From NCBI RefSeq assembly GCF_028882255.1, contig NZ_JARBUY010000002.1, positions 632,342 to 696,341 on the forward strand: a DNA stretch of 64,000 nucleotides. Direction: 5' to 3'. The notes under the pieces were generated by a model. That model did no database searches and was not told where the DNA came from. It worked only from the letters and a program-made list of their open reading frames with translations. Position 1 is the stretch's first letter; the number at the start of each line of letters is the position of its first letter. Shown here piece by piece: positions 38,140 through 48,107 of this stretch. The position numbers and the translations under genes are program-made. This DNA comes from Maribacter polysaccharolyticus (GTDB lineage Bacteria > Bacteroidota > Bacteroidia > Flavobacteriales > Flavobacteriaceae).

Positions 38140-40489
38140 CCGATATTCTTTTTTTGTATTTGTTGTACAGAAAGGAGATGATCAATAACAGCATTCCCAA
38201 CGATACGAAGACAATGGTTTTTGAAATCGTATTGAGGGAGGCAATGTCATAGAAAAATAATTTGATCAAGGTGGTCGCGAAAAGGATCAAGGCCAATACC
38301 CGTAGTATTTTCATACCGTGCCAAATTCCCAAAATCACCAATAAAAGGGCGTATGATCCCCAAAGGATACTGAGGCCGAGCTTGTAACTCTGGTGCGAAC
38401 CGGCTATATCCATCCAATGCAGTAATTCGCTGCTGGAAACCCAGATGATCGTCATATGGAGTATAACCACGAAGGGGATGTTGGGTTTTGTTTTAAGGAA
38501 GGGTTGTCGGATCAATTGGTAAAGGCTTGCGATTAATAGGGCTAGGAAACCAAAGCATACGTATCGAACGATCAAATTAAAAGACCCAATCCCATAATAT
38601 TGCGCCAAGGGCTGGTCTAAATAACTTTCCCTTAACTCGCTCAAAATATACAGGCCCATTGTCAAAAAGGCAAAAAGTGTAAAAAGGGCCGCAGCGATGG
38701 TACCGATGCCCAATACCCGATGGTGTAATTTTTTAATGTTAATGAAGTTCAATAGGGATACGAATACCAAGGAATAATTGAGCAACCAGATATGCCCCAT
38801 ATATTTAAGATCTTGGTTATAGGTAGAGCGGTCAAGGCCATTTTCTTCAACCAGCGCAACTTTAGAGCCTTCATACAAGGTGTCCCAATAGTAGTATATT
38901 TCCAGAAAGAAGCCCATGTAGAGTACGAAAAGCAATATGCTCGGAATTAGAAAGGACACGATGCCGTATAGGGTGTTTTTCGCTGTTGTTGCATCTGTTT
39001 TTCCTGTTCTTGTGTGGGTCCATTGAATAAAGCCAAAAGCGGCTGCCAGCAATAGTGAGGTTAGGAAAGTTGTGTTTAGGACGGGATTCATTCGTATGGC
39101 ATTGGAAGGGAAGGAGGTATAACCCATGATCCAATCGTGACATAGACTAAAAAGTGCTAGAACCATTAAGGGGTAGGATAGGTTTTCGTACACCGTAACA
39201 TTTCTTTTTCGGCCTATCCAAAATAGCAAGGCAGCTTCAAAGCCCCAAAGTAAGGTGACCCAATTACCATCCAACTGAATGGGAATGGAGATGGTCAGGA
39301 ATACCAAAACCAATCCGGAAACCAAATTATACAGGTTTTGGTCTGCCAATTTTCTTTTGTGGACGATCACACTTACTATAAAATGCACTACCGCATTGCC
39401 CAAGGTATAAACCCCGAAAAGTTGTGCTCCGGTCTCACTTTCCGAAAGTAGACCATAGCCCAAACCGAAAAATATGAAAGAGTTGCTCAATAGCAGGGTT
39501 ATATCCGATTTTTTGAATTTTTCAGTGGCTTTCAGTTTATAGGACAAAAAAGTGGCATAGAAAATCAGGAAGAAAATCAAGCAGAACAGTAAGGCCGTGG
39601 TGTAATATTCTTCATAAGCATAGGAGAACGCCAGCCAACTGCCAAAAATCAACCAAGTAATTATGAATGATGAAAAATAGAGGGGGCTCCAATATTTTTT
39701 ATAAGCGATAACAAGGATTCCGATATTGATGATGCCCATATAACTGAATAGGGTGTCTGGGCTACCGGTGTCGTTACTTAGGAGAAAAGGAACCGCATAG
39801 GCACCCACAAGTCCTATGTGGGCAATGAGTTGATTGTCGTAATGGAGTGCCGCAACGACACCAAAAACGGTAAAAATGAGCATAAGACCAAAGGCGGTGG
39901 CCTGTGGAAAGAGTCCATAAAAACCATAGGCGGCAAAGGTTATGAAATAAAGGGTGGCAAGGGCACCACTAACCAGAACGGCACTGTAATTGGTATACTT
40001 GGTTTTTAGCTTTATTCCAAGACCGAGTAAACATAAGCCCGCCAGGTACCCCAGTATGATCCGGGTCAATGGACTTATCAAATTGTTGTCTATCGAATAT
40101 TTGGCCCCGATGGCAATACCCAAGACCGTAATGATGATCCCAATTTTATTGATCAGGTTCTCTCCTATGAATTTTTCCCAATTCGATTTGATCTTTGGTT
40201 TTCGAAGAACCTTTGTCGGTGGTTGTGGTGTTGTTTGCGGTGGAACGATCGGTTCCTTTTCGGCATCATTTACCCCTTTTGCTTTGCTGATTTCAAGGGG
40301 TGGCAATTGGTTTTTGTCCCGCTTGGGAAGTGGGGGACTTGCTGTTTGGGCATCCCCATTTTCCCTTTTTTCCAAAGCTTTGATTTCTTGATGCAGGGAC
40401 ATTAGTTCTTTGGCAAAACCCTCTTGCTTGCTTAAAAGTGCCTCTAATTTTTGCTTGAGCTCCTCAATACGGTTTTCATGTTCCAACAT
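38123..40489 (-). CDS. DUF2339 family polytopic membrane protein
   Basis: A 788-aa protein. The first 50 residues are a coiled coil (HENRIEELKQKLEALLSKQE), then a Pro/Lys linker and, from about residue 105, more than 20 hydrophobic helices in the DUF2339 pattern (start KFIGENLINKIGIIITVLGI). It is the upstream member of the DUF2339/DUF3999 pair with a 17-nt overlap. No transport or catalytic motif is visible. It resembles large membrane scaffolds found next to envelope stress or polysaccharide genes, but the function is unknown. Confidence 0.9.
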   Translation of the reverse strand: MLEHENRIEELKQKLEALLSKQEGFAKELMSLHQEIKALEKRENGDAQTASPPLPKRDKNQLPPLEISKAKGVNDAEKEPIVPPQTTPQPPTKVLRKPKIKSNWEKFIGENLINKIGIIITVLGIAIGAKYSIDNNLISPLTRIILGYLAGLCLLGLGIKLKTKYTNYSAVLVSGALATLYFITFAAYGFYGLFPQATAFGLMLIFTVFGVVAALHYDNQLIAHIGLVGAYAVPFLLSNDTGSPDTLFSYMGIINIGILVIAYKKYWSPLYFSSFIITWLIFGSWLAFSYAYEEYYTTALLFCLIFFLIFYATFLSYKLKATEKFKKSDITLLLSNSFIFFGLGYGLLSESETGAQLFGVYTLGNAVVHFIVSVIVHKRKLADQNLYNLVSGLVLVFLTISIPIQLDGNWVTLLWGFEAALLFWIGRKRNVTVYENLSYPLMVLALFSLCHDWIMGYTSFPSNAIRMNPVLNTTFLTSLLLAAAFGFIQWTHTRTGKTDATTAKNTLYGIVSFLIPSILLFVLYMGFFLEIYYYWDTLYEGSKVALVEENGLDRSTYNQDLKYMGHIWLLNYSLVFVSLLNFINIKKLHHRVLGIGTIAAALFTLFAFLTMGLYILSELRESYLDQPLAQYYGIGSFNLIVRYVCFGFLALLIASLYQLIRQPFLKTKPNIPFVVILHMTIIWVSSSELLHWMDIAGSHQSYKLGLSILWGSYALLLVILGIWHGMKILRVLALILFATTLIKLFFYDIASLNTISKTIVFVSLGMLLLIISFLYNKYKKRISDEDRV

Positions 40490-40617
40490 ATAATCGGTTA
40501 ACTGTCAATTAAAGAATTTAAAATCAGGTTTTAGTTCTAGGGGCATCAATTTAACGGTTATATCCCAGATTTATTGATTTTGTGAGAGCCAAAGTATGGG
40601 TAAACAGTAATGGCGGT

Positions 40618-41781
40618 CTATTCTTGTCGTGTTGAACGTAATTCATAGGTGTAGATCTCTTGCCCCAAGGCGGATAAAAAAGGAATGCCGATAGTATCAT
40701 ATTCATAAGTGTTGTCATTGAAGATGTGGTTGTCGTTGACCAGGATCGTTGCCGTAAGTAGGAACTCCACTTTGTTTGTGGTGTCCTTGATATAGGCACA
40801 ATCGGTTAAAGTACCGTATGCATAGCCCACTTTGTTAAATATTTGGATGTGTGCCGGAAGGTCTTCATTACTGTCGCCGAACATAAAGAATTTCACATAG
40901 CTGTCATAATATTCAGGGGTAGGGTATCCTGCTTCTTTGGGCAGCATCCTCATGGTCTCAAGAAGAAAATTCCGCTGTGCCGTTGTTAGCTTGAAGCGTT
41001 CATTTTTATGAAAACCATCCGGAAAAATGAGCCTTTTCATCACACGGTGTTGGGCGTTGATAGGGTAGTGGTTCTTTAAACCGAAATCGAAGGGTTCGTC
41101 GATCACTATATCATCTTCATAATACCCCGTTCCCTTGCGTATTTTGTTTAATTCCAATGGAACGGCAGGGGTGTTGATGGTGTTCTTCAGCATGGTTGTG
41201 GTACTGTCATTCAAGTACACTATCAATGGTTTGGTCGTAAGTTCATAGGGGTTCTCGGTTGACAGTCGGTGGGAAATACGAACCGAATCGATCCCTTTTT
41301 CCCGTAAGGTGTTATTGATGGCATCCTGCCCCAGGAACTCGAATAAACGGTTGTTGGCTTCATTGTCACTGACCACGAAAATTTTTGTGATATCGGAAGC
41401 AAAAGTGGTTTCCACCGAATCGCCTTCTACGTAAAATCGGGTATCTTTGTCAAGGGAATCCAATACGTTCAATTTTTCCAGGGCCAGTACGGCTATGGGC
41501 AGTTTTACGGTACTGGCGGGGTAGAAATAATTAGTGCTATTGACCTGAAAATCATAGTCCTTAAAAAAAATACTGTCCTTATCCCGTAGGATTTTGCTGT
41601 ATTTTATTTGCACCTCATAAGGAGGCAAACTGTCCATGATCCGTTTTATCCTGGGATCTTTGGAAGCCAGGGCGTAATCAAGGGCATTGTTGGCTTGTGG
41701 TTCTTTTTTGCAGGCCCCTAGAAAACACATCGAACATAGGAACAAAATTATTTTTTTTGTCATTTTGTTAAGGTTGGTCAT
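40618..41781 (-). CDS. Serine hydrolase of the class A beta-lactamase fold, lipoprotein
   Basis: A 387-aa protein with a lipoprotein signal (LCSMCFLGACKKE, Cys24 if the start is 41781). The three beta-lactamase/PBP motifs are present: Ser90-x-x-Lys93 (PASTVKLP), SDN at 138-140 (VVSDNEANN), and KVG in FNKVGYAYGT. That supports an active-serine enzyme of PF13354, either a beta-lactamase-like or a peptidoglycan-type hydrolase. Substrate activity is not deducible. The ATG at 41781 overlaps the upstream stop by 4 nt. An ATG at 41763 (MTKKIILFL) would also give the signal. Confidence 0.85.
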   Translation of the reverse strand: MTNLNKMTKKIILFLCSMCFLGACKKEPQANNALDYALASKDPRIKRIMDSLPPYEVQIKYSKILRDKDSIFFKDYDFQVNSTNYFYPASTVKLPIAVLALEKLNVLDSLDKDTRFYVEGDSVETTFASDITKIFVVSDNEANNRLFEFLGQDAINNTLREKGIDSVRISHRLSTENPYELTTKPLIVYLNDSTTTMLKNTINTPAVPLELNKIRKGTGYYEDDIVIDEPFDFGLKNHYPINAQHRVMKRLIFPDGFHKNERFKLTTAQRNFLLETMRMLPKEAGYPTPEYYDSYVKFFMFGDSNEDLPAHIQIFNKVGYAYGTLTDCAYIKDTTNKVEFLLTATILVNDNHIFNDNTYEYDTIGIPFLSALGQEIYTYELRSTRQE

Positions 41782-42017
41782 TCTTGGTACACTTCCCCAC
41801 GATGGGGTTTTAAAGCATCCCGAACCTTAAGCATGTCTTTTTCCTCAACGACCATATAGGCCAGACAATACATGTCATTGACCACTTGGTGTCCCGTGAT
41901 TTTGGGTTCAAAATCTTCCAATAAAAGATATTCCTTTAAGTGTTTTTCGTGATGTTCGGCCGTCTTGGCTGCAGCCGGACCCCTAAAGTCCCAGATAAGT
42001 TTTATTTTTCTGTTCAT
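41778..42017 (-). CDS. Small conserved cytoplasmic protein
   Basis: A 79-aa protein (MNRKIKLIWDFRGPAAAKTA, then EHHEKHLKEYLLLE). It has a compact alpha/beta look with two conserved His near the front and a hydrophobic strand DMYCLAYMVVEE. It is a recurring unnamed family in Flavobacteriia, usually near serine hydrolase or phosphatase genes. The ATG at 42017 starts at the family N-terminus and is preferred over a further upstream ATG at 42038. Its stop overlaps the next start by 4 nt. Confidence 0.75.
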   Translation of the reverse strand: MNRKIKLIWDFRGPAAAKTAEHHEKHLKEYLLLEDFEPKITGHQVVNDMYCLAYMVVEEKDMLKVRDALKPHRGEVYQE

Positions 42018-42235
42018 GGCGTTCCTCGATCTTTCCATTTCGATAGGTCTAAAATACTTCTTTTTGGAGAGTTCGACGATGATTCCCGTTTTTAAGTGTA
42101 AACGGGTTTTGGCTTTTTCATTGTAGGTGATCGGGTTACGGGTAATTTATTTTGCAAAGTGGCATAGGTTGCTTTTATTATGTGGGCAACTCTCCGTATG
42201 CATTGAAGGATTGTGTTAATGAAAGTTTATATAGC

Positions 42236-42265
42236 TTGTTTTACAGGGAGTATTTATTATTTTTG
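42236..42265 (+). promoter_or_regulatory. Promoter of the parvulin-surA-moxR operon
   Basis: TTG (42236-42238), a 19-nt spacer and TATTTTTG (42258-42265) give a full match to the Bacteroidota promoter. Transcription should begin near 42270, which is the A of the ATG chosen for the next gene, so the mRNA may be leaderless. Confidence 0.6.
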
Positions 42266-42269
42266 CGGG

Positions 42270-43157
42270 ATGCTTTTTAATTTAAAAAATACAGGCCTTT
42301 TAAGATGTTCCTGTTTTATTTTGGTCCTGTTCTTGGTGTCGTGCGATTCACTATGGAAAGAAAGCCATGACGGGGACCCCATTGCAAGGGTAGGGGAATT
42401 GTATTTGTACAAAGATGAAATCGCCCCACTTTTGACAGCGAATATGAGTCAGGCGGATAGTGCCTCGTTTGTGACGGACTATATCAATAATTGGGCCTCC
42501 AAGCAACTCTTGCTTTCAAAAGCCAAAATAAATCTGTCCGAAGAAAAACTTGCGGAATTCGATGCTTTGGTGGAAACCTATAAGACCGATCTTTATACCC
42601 GTGCCTATAAAGAGGCACTGGTGCAACAGAGCAGTGATTCGGTAATTAGCCGATCGCAAATGGAGGCGTTCTATGAGAAGGAAAAAGAGAATTTTAAAAT
42701 AAGGGAAAAATTGGTCAGCCTGAGGTTTATCCATTTACCGCTTCAATTCATGGATAAGGAAACGGTTATTGAAAAATTAAAGGATTTTAAGGAAGAGGAT
42801 GTCCGGTATTTGGATTCCATAGGCGTGCAGTTCAAAAAATTGAATTTTAACGATTCGATATGGGTTAGCGTCTCAAGGGTTCGGGAAGAAATTCCGCCCT
42901 TGACCCTTGAAAATCAAGATAGATACTTAAAAAAATCACAATTTTTTGAATTGCAGGATTCATTAGGGGTATATTTGGCAAAGATTACGGGGGTCTTGGA
43001 AATCAATGACATTGCTCCCTTGTCCTATATAGAGCCATCCATTCGACAGGTACTTCTAAATCGCAGGAAATTGGACTATATTCGAAAATTGGAAACAGAA
43101 ATAATAGATGAAGCTATTAAAGAAAAAGAATTCGAAGTCTATGTACAAGACAACTAA
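42270..43157 (+). CDS. Parvulin-type peptidyl-prolyl isomerase-like lipoprotein
   Basis: A 295-aa lipoprotein (signal MLFNLKNTGLLRCSCFILVL then FLVSCDS, Cys27). It has the general SurA/PpiC layout: a helical N-domain (VGELYLYKDEIAPLLTANMS) then a charged helical chaperone part with ENFKIREKLVSLRFI, and no recognisable complete parvulin domain. It is probably a chaperone-like protein that follows outer-membrane protein substrates. An ATG at 42213 lies upstream of the consensus promoter, so 42270 is preferred. Its stop overlaps the surA-like start by 17 nt. Confidence 0.75.
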   Translation: MLFNLKNTGLLRCSCFILVLFLVSCDSLWKESHDGDPIARVGELYLYKDEIAPLLTANMSQADSASFVTDYINNWASKQLLLSKAKINLSEEKLAEFDALVETYKTDLYTRAYKEALVQQSSDSVISRSQMEAFYEKEKENFKIREKLVSLRFIHLPLQFMDKETVIEKLKDFKEEDVRYLDSIGVQFKKLNFNDSIWVSVSRVREEIPPLTLENQDRYLKKSQFFELQDSLGVYLAKITGVLEINDIAPLSYIEPSIRQVLLNRRKLDYIRKLETEIIDEAIKEKEFEVYVQDN

Positions 43158-44592
43158 AATCACCCTTTTATTATCCGTATTGTTCATTTCAGGAAATGCC
43201 ATTGCCCAAGCATCCGGTGAAACTCCCGATACCCAAATTGAACCCCCACAACCCGAATTGCAGGCCGATAAAGGTTACGTAAAGGATTCGGTCCCAAAGT
43301 TCAAAAAAGTGAAATTGGATGGTATCGCCGCAGTTGTCGGCGATTATGTGATATTGGAATCCGATATAGAAAAGACCCTGATCGATCTTAAAAATCAAGG
43401 TGCGATGACAGAGGATATTACCCGATGCAGTTTGTTGGGTAAATTAATGGAAGATCGCTTATACGCCCATCAAGCGGTACAGGATAGTTTGCTTGTCTCC
43501 GACGATGAGGTGGAAATGACCACCGAAAGACAGATCCAATCCTTTGTGGCCCAAATGGGATCCATGAAAAAATTGCTGAAATTCTACAGGAAGGAAAGTG
43601 AGGCGAGTTTAAGGGAAGATATCAATAAGATCAATAAATTAAGGATGCTTTCTGAAAAAATGCAGAACAACATCATTTCTGAAATTGAGATCACCCCTGA
43701 AGAAGTCCGTCAGTTCTTCAATAAGATACCCGAGGATGAGCGTCCCGTATTCGGGGCGGAAATGGAGATTTCCCAAATAATAAAACAGCCGGTGGCAACG
43801 GATGCCGAAAAGCAAAAGGTCATAGATAAACTGAACACCATCAAGGCCGATGTTGAGGATAATGGTGCGAAATTCAGCGTAAAGGCGATATTATATTCCC
43901 AAGACCCCGGTTCTAAATCCAAAGGTGGTTTTTACAGCATCACCAAAGACACCGGTTTCGATAAAACCTTTAAAGATGTCGCGTTTAGCCTTCAGGAAGG
44001 TGAAGTTTCCGAACCTTTTGAGACCCAGTTCGGTTTCCATTTGATCTACATTGAAAAAATCAGGGGACAAGAATTGGATTTACGCCATATCCTGATTACC
44101 CCGGAGATTTCCCAAGAGTCGTTGGATGAGGCTAAGGCCGAATTGGACAGCATACGTCGTCAGGTCATGGAGGGTAAATATTCCTTTGCGGAAGCTGCCC
44201 GTAATTTTTCGGATGAAAAAGAAACCAAGTTCGATGGGGGATTATTGAGGAATCCCATTGATTACAGTTCCAGGTTCGAATTGACCAAGATGGATCCCAC
44301 ACTTTATAATCAAGTCCGGAACCTGAAAGATGACGAGATCTCATATCCCATATTGGAACAAGACCCTAGGGGTGGTGGACCCAAATACAAGATATTGAAA
44401 GTAACCAATAGGTACGATGAGCATGTAGCCGATTTTGCAAAGGATTATATTAGGATCCAGCAGCTTGCCTTGACCGAAAAGCAGTATGAGGCCATAAAGG
44501 AATGGATGGCCGAGCATATTGACGAAACGTATATCAGTGTCAATGATGCCAACAAGGACTGTAAGTTTGCGAATAATTGGGTTAAGGAATAA
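43141..44592 (+). CDS. SurA-like periplasmic peptidyl-prolyl isomerase/chaperone
   Basis: A 483-aa protein with a signal peptide (MYKTTKITLLLSVLFISGNA, IAQ). It has a SurA_N-like helical domain (to about 205) and two parvulin domains (about 215-315, ending EPFETQFGFHLIYIEKIRGQ, and about 320-425, beginning ELDLRHILITPEI). This is the SurA plan: binding unfolded outer membrane proteins in the periplasm. It overlaps the preceding lipoprotein by 17 nt and is 5 nt before moxR. The ATG at 43141 starts the signal peptide. An upstream in-frame ATG adds only basic residues. Confidence 0.9.
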   Translation: MYKTTKITLLLSVLFISGNAIAQASGETPDTQIEPPQPELQADKGYVKDSVPKFKKVKLDGIAAVVGDYVILESDIEKTLIDLKNQGAMTEDITRCSLLGKLMEDRLYAHQAVQDSLLVSDDEVEMTTERQIQSFVAQMGSMKKLLKFYRKESEASLREDINKINKLRMLSEKMQNNIISEIEITPEEVRQFFNKIPEDERPVFGAEMEISQIIKQPVATDAEKQKVIDKLNTIKADVEDNGAKFSVKAILYSQDPGSKSKGGFYSITKDTGFDKTFKDVAFSLQEGEVSEPFETQFGFHLIYIEKIRGQELDLRHILITPEISQESLDEAKAELDSIRRQVMEGKYSFAEAARNFSDEKETKFDGGLLRNPIDYSSRFELTKMDPTLYNQVRNLKDDEISYPILEQDPRGGGPKYKILKVTNRYDEHVADFAKDYIRIQQLALTEKQYEAIKEWMAEHIDETYISVNDANKDCKFANNWVKE

Positions 44593-44597
44593 TACTG

Positions 44598-45551
44598 ATG
44601 TCGGACGTAGCCGCTATAAACAATCTGGTACAAAAACATGCTGCCCTTAAAAAGGAAATAGCAAAGATCATTATTGGGCAAGAAGATGTCATAGACCTGA
44701 TCCTCTTATCGGTTTATACGGGAGGGCATTCCTTGTTGATCGGAGTTCCCGGCTTGGCAAAGACCTTAATGGTGAATACCATAGCCCAAACCTTGGGACT
44801 GGACTTTAAACGGATACAATTTACTCCCGATTTAATGCCCAGCGATATTTTGGGCAGTGAGATTTTAGATCAAAATCGAAATTTCAAATTCATAAAGGGA
44901 CCTGTTTTCTCCAATATCATCTTGGCCGATGAGATAAATAGGACGCCACCGAAAACGCAGGCCGCATTGTTGGAAGCGATGCAGGAAAGGGCTGTGACCA
45001 TAGCGGGCCAGCAGCATAAACTGGAACTACCTTATTTTGTACTGGCGACCCAAAACCCCATTGAGCAAGAAGGGACCTATCCGTTGCCCGAAGCACAATT
45101 GGACCGCTTTATGTTTGCCATTGAATTGAAATATCCGTCCATAGCGGAGGAAATCGCCGTCGTTAAGGCGACGACTTCGGATGAGACCGTAAAAATAGAT
45201 GCACTTTTTAATGCAGAACAGATTTTGGAGGTGCAACATCTGATACGCCGTATACCCGTACCCGACAATGTGGTCAAATATGCGGTGACCCTTGTGAATA
45301 AAACAAGGCCCAACCTTGATACCGCCCCAGGCTTCATTAAACAATATCTTGATTGGGGAGCAGGCCCAAGGGCTTCACAGAATTTGATTTTGGGAGCAAA
45401 GGCCCACGCTGCCGTCAATGGGAAGTTTTCGCCCGATATTGAGGATGTACAGGCCGTGGCCATGGGAATTCTTCGGCATAGGGTCATCAAGAATTATAAG
45501 GCGGAAGCCGAGGGTATATCGGAAGAGGATATCATCAGAAAACTTTTTTGA
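44598..45551 (+). CDS. MoxR-family AAA+ ATPase
   Basis: A 317-aa AAA+ ATPase. Walker A is GVPGLAKTLMVNTIA, Walker B ILADEINRTPPKTQAALLEA, with sensor 1 ATQNPIEQEGTYPLPEAQLD. MoxR ATPases act as chaperones with VWA-domain proteins to insert metal cofactors or mature enzymes. No vWA gene follows here, which is unusual, since Bacteroidota moxR is often followed by DUF58 and BatA genes. It is closely spaced after the surA-like gene, so it belongs to the same operon. Confidence 0.92.
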   Translation: MSDVAAINNLVQKHAALKKEIAKIIIGQEDVIDLILLSVYTGGHSLLIGVPGLAKTLMVNTIAQTLGLDFKRIQFTPDLMPSDILGSEILDQNRNFKFIKGPVFSNIILADEINRTPPKTQAALLEAMQERAVTIAGQQHKLELPYFVLATQNPIEQEGTYPLPEAQLDRFMFAIELKYPSIAEEIAVVKATTSDETVKIDALFNAEQILEVQHLIRRIPVPDNVVKYAVTLVNKTRPNLDTAPGFIKQYLDWGAGPRASQNLILGAKAHAAVNGKFSPDIEDVQAVAMGILRHRVIKNYKAEAEGISEEDIIRKLF

Positions 45552-45728
45552 TAAAGGTTTTTTCCGCGTTCCCGTTAATTGAATACTTTTCAATGATTTT
45601 ACCATAAAGTTGTAATTGTCTTCGACTCCTGATAAAAATCATAGTAATCCTTGAATAAAAATTTTATTAGCGACTCGGATTTTAGTAATTTCGCTTAACT
45701 AGTACGTTAATTCTAAATTTTCAATATA

Positions 45729-47996
45729 ATGGCATTTGATATCGAAATGATCAAGAGTGTTTACTCCAACATGGCTGAACGGGTTGACAAGGCCCGCGAA
45801 ATTGTCGGTAAACCCCTTACCCTATCTGAAAAAATATTGTACTCCCATTTGTGGGATGGCGAGCCTACCACGGCTTTTGTACGCGGTAAGGATTATGTGG
45901 ATTTCGCCCCGGATCGTATTGCTTGCCAGGATGCGACCGCACAGATGGCGCTATTGCAGTTTATGCAGGCCGGTAAACCAAAAGTGGCGGTTCCTACCAC
46001 GGTGCACTGTGATCACTTGATCCAAGCAAAAAGTGGTGCTACTGCAGATTTAAAGGTTGCCAATACCACCAGTGCCGAAGTTTTCGATTTCTTGGAATCG
46101 GTTTCGAATAAATACGGAATCGGATTTTGGAAACCGGGAGCAGGGATTATCCACCAAGTGGTTTTGGAAAATTATGCTTTTCCGGGAGGAATGATGATCG
46201 GTACCGATTCACACACCGTGAATGCTGGCGGATTGGGTATGGTTGCCATCGGAGTCGGTGGGGCGGATGCCGTTGATGTAATGGCCGGTATGGCCTGGGA
46301 GTTGAAATTCCCTAAATTGATCGGGGTTAAGTTAACCGGAAATATTTCCGGGTGGACGTCTGCCAAGGATGTAATTTTAAAAGTAGCCGGTATACTTACT
46401 GTTAAAGGTGGTACAGGGGCGATTATCGAATATTTTGGGGAAGGGGCAAAGAACCTTTCCTGTACGGGTAAAGGAACCATCTGTAATATGGGTGCGGAAG
46501 TAGGGGCAACTACCTCTACTTTTGGTTATGATGATTCTATGGAGCGCTATCTTAGGGCTACCGATAGAAACGATGTAGCCGATGCGGCCAATGAAGTCAA
46601 GGAATATTTGACCGCTGATCCAGAGGTCTATGCCAATCCCGAAAAATACTTTGATGAGATCATTGAGATTGATCTGAACAAATTGAAACCACATTTGAAT
46701 GGGCCTTTTACCCCGGATTTGGCAACCCCGGTGGGTGAATTGGGCAAAAAAGCCAAAGAGAACGATTGGCCAATCGATGTGGATTGGGGACTGATCGGTT
46801 CCTGTACAAACTCTTCCTATGAGGATTTATCCCGTGCGGCATCGATTGCCAAACAAGCGGTGGCCAAGAATATAAAACCAAAATCGGATTTCGGGATCAA
46901 CCCGGGGTCGGAACAAATCAGGTATACGGCAGAACGTGACGGACTGCTAAAGACTTTCGAGGATTTAGGGGCAACCATATTCACCAATGCCTGTGGACCA
47001 TGTATCGGTCAGTGGGACCGTAGTGACCTTAAAGGGGAAGAAAAGAATACGATCGTACATTCATTTAACCGTAACTTCTCTAAAAGGGCCGACGGTAATC
47101 CCAATACCCATGCATTCGTGGGTTCTCCGGAAATGGTCGCAGCTATAGCCATTTCAGGTAGGTTGGACTTCGATCCAATGAATGACACGTTGGTCAATGA
47201 GGATGGAGAGGAAGTGAAATTGGATGAGCCTATGGGTATTGAACTTCCGCCTCAAGGTTTTGCGGTTGAGGATGCCGGTTATTTGGAGCCCGATGAAGAT
47301 GGTTCAGGGGTAGAGGTCAAGGTGAGTCCTACTTCGGAAAGACTTCAATTATTGGACTCTTTCGAGCCGATTACGCCAGATCAATTGCAAGGGGTTAAAT
47401 TGCTGATCAAGGCCTTCGGTAAATGTACTACAGATCACATTTCCATGGCAGGTCCATGGTTGCGTTTCCGTGGACATTTGGACAATATCGCAAACAATAC
47501 GTTGATAGGTGCCGTGAATGCCTTCAACAAGAAAACCAACTTTGTCAAAAATCAGTTGACAGGGGAATATGGCGGAGTTCCCGATACCCAAAGGGCTTAT
47601 AAAGCTGCCGGTATTAAGTCCATAGTCGTGGGTGACCATAACTACGGAGAAGGTTCTTCAAGGGAACATGCGGCCATGCAGCCAAGACATTTGGGTGTCG
47701 CAGCTGTTTTGGTCAAATCATTCGCAAGGATCCATGAGACCAACCTTAAAAAACAAGGTATGTTGGGATTGACGTTTGCCAATGAAAATGATTATGATCT
47801 GATTCAGGAAGATGATACCTTCAACTTTATCGATATTGCTGAATTCGCCCCAGGTAAACCTTTGACCATCGAAGTGGTCCATGCTGATGGTTCCAAAGAT
47901 ACCATAATGGCAAACCATACCTATAACGAATCACAGATCGGTTGGTTTAATGAAGGTTCTGCCTTGAATGTTATCAAAAGGGAGAATGCCGCTTAA
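45729..47996 (+). CDS. acn: Aconitate hydratase (mitochondrial-type)
   Basis: A 755-aa aconitase, the TCA-cycle enzyme interconverting citrate and isocitrate with a [4Fe-4S] cluster. Cluster ligands are [11 protein letters not shown] and the pair in [12 protein letters not shown]. Substrate residues occur in [12 protein letters not shown] and in the swivel domain with [17 protein letters not shown]. The length and the motif set match the mitochondrial-type aconitases of Bacteroidota. It is a single gene with its own terminator. Confidence 0.97.
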   Translation: MAFDIEMIKSVYSNMAERVDKAREIVGKPLTLSEKILYSHLWDGEPTTAFVRGKDYVDFAPDRIACQDATAQMALLQFMQAGKPKVAVPTTVHCDHLIQAKSGATADLKVANTTSAEVFDFLESVSNKYGIGFWKPGAGIIHQVVLENYAFPGGMMIGTDSHTVNAGGLGMVAIGVGGADAVDVMAGMAWELKFPKLIGVKLTGNISGWTSAKDVILKVAGILTVKGGTGAIIEYFGEGAKNLSCTGKGTICNMGAEVGATTSTFGYDDSMERYLRATDRNDVADAANEVKEYLTADPEVYANPEKYFDEIIEIDLNKLKPHLNGPFTPDLATPVGELGKKAKENDWPIDVDWGLIGSCTNSSYEDLSRAASIAKQAVAKNIKPKSDFGINPGSEQIRYTAERDGLLKTFEDLGATIFTNACGPCIGQWDRSDLKGEEKNTIVHSFNRNFSKRADGNPNTHAFVGSPEMVAAIAISGRLDFDPMNDTLVNEDGEEVKLDEPMGIELPPQGFAVEDAGYLEPDEDGSGVEVKVSPTSERLQLLDSFEPITPDQLQGVKLLIKAFGKCTTDHISMAGPWLRFRGHLDNIANNTLIGAVNAFNKKTNFVKNQLTGEYGGVPDTQRAYKAAGIKSIVVGDHNYGEGSSREHAAMQPRHLGVAAVLVKSFARIHETNLKKQGMLGLTFANENDYDLIQEDDTFNFIDIAEFAPGKPLTIEVVHADGSKDTIMANHTYNESQIGWFNEGSALNVIKRENAA

Positions 47997-48052
47997 TCAT
48001 TTTGCTGAAAATGGTACAAGGGTATTATTCTGAAAAATAATATTTTTATTGA

Positions 48053-48084
48053 TAAAAACTCCCGGTTTTGGCCGGGAGTTTTTT
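48053..48084. terminator. Rho-independent terminator of acn
   Basis: AAAACTCCCGG, loop of about five bases, CCGGGAGTTTTTT: a strong GC stem with A- and T-tracts, 57 nt after the acn stop and just before the next gene on the same strand. Confidence 0.9.
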
Positions 48085-48107
48085 AGTTTTGGATAAATTG
48101 CCTACCA

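Noticed and set aside
45651-45693. Promoter for acn (TTG at 45651, TAATTTCG at 45686)
   Set aside because: The spacer is 32 nt, too long, and the -7 box has a mismatch.
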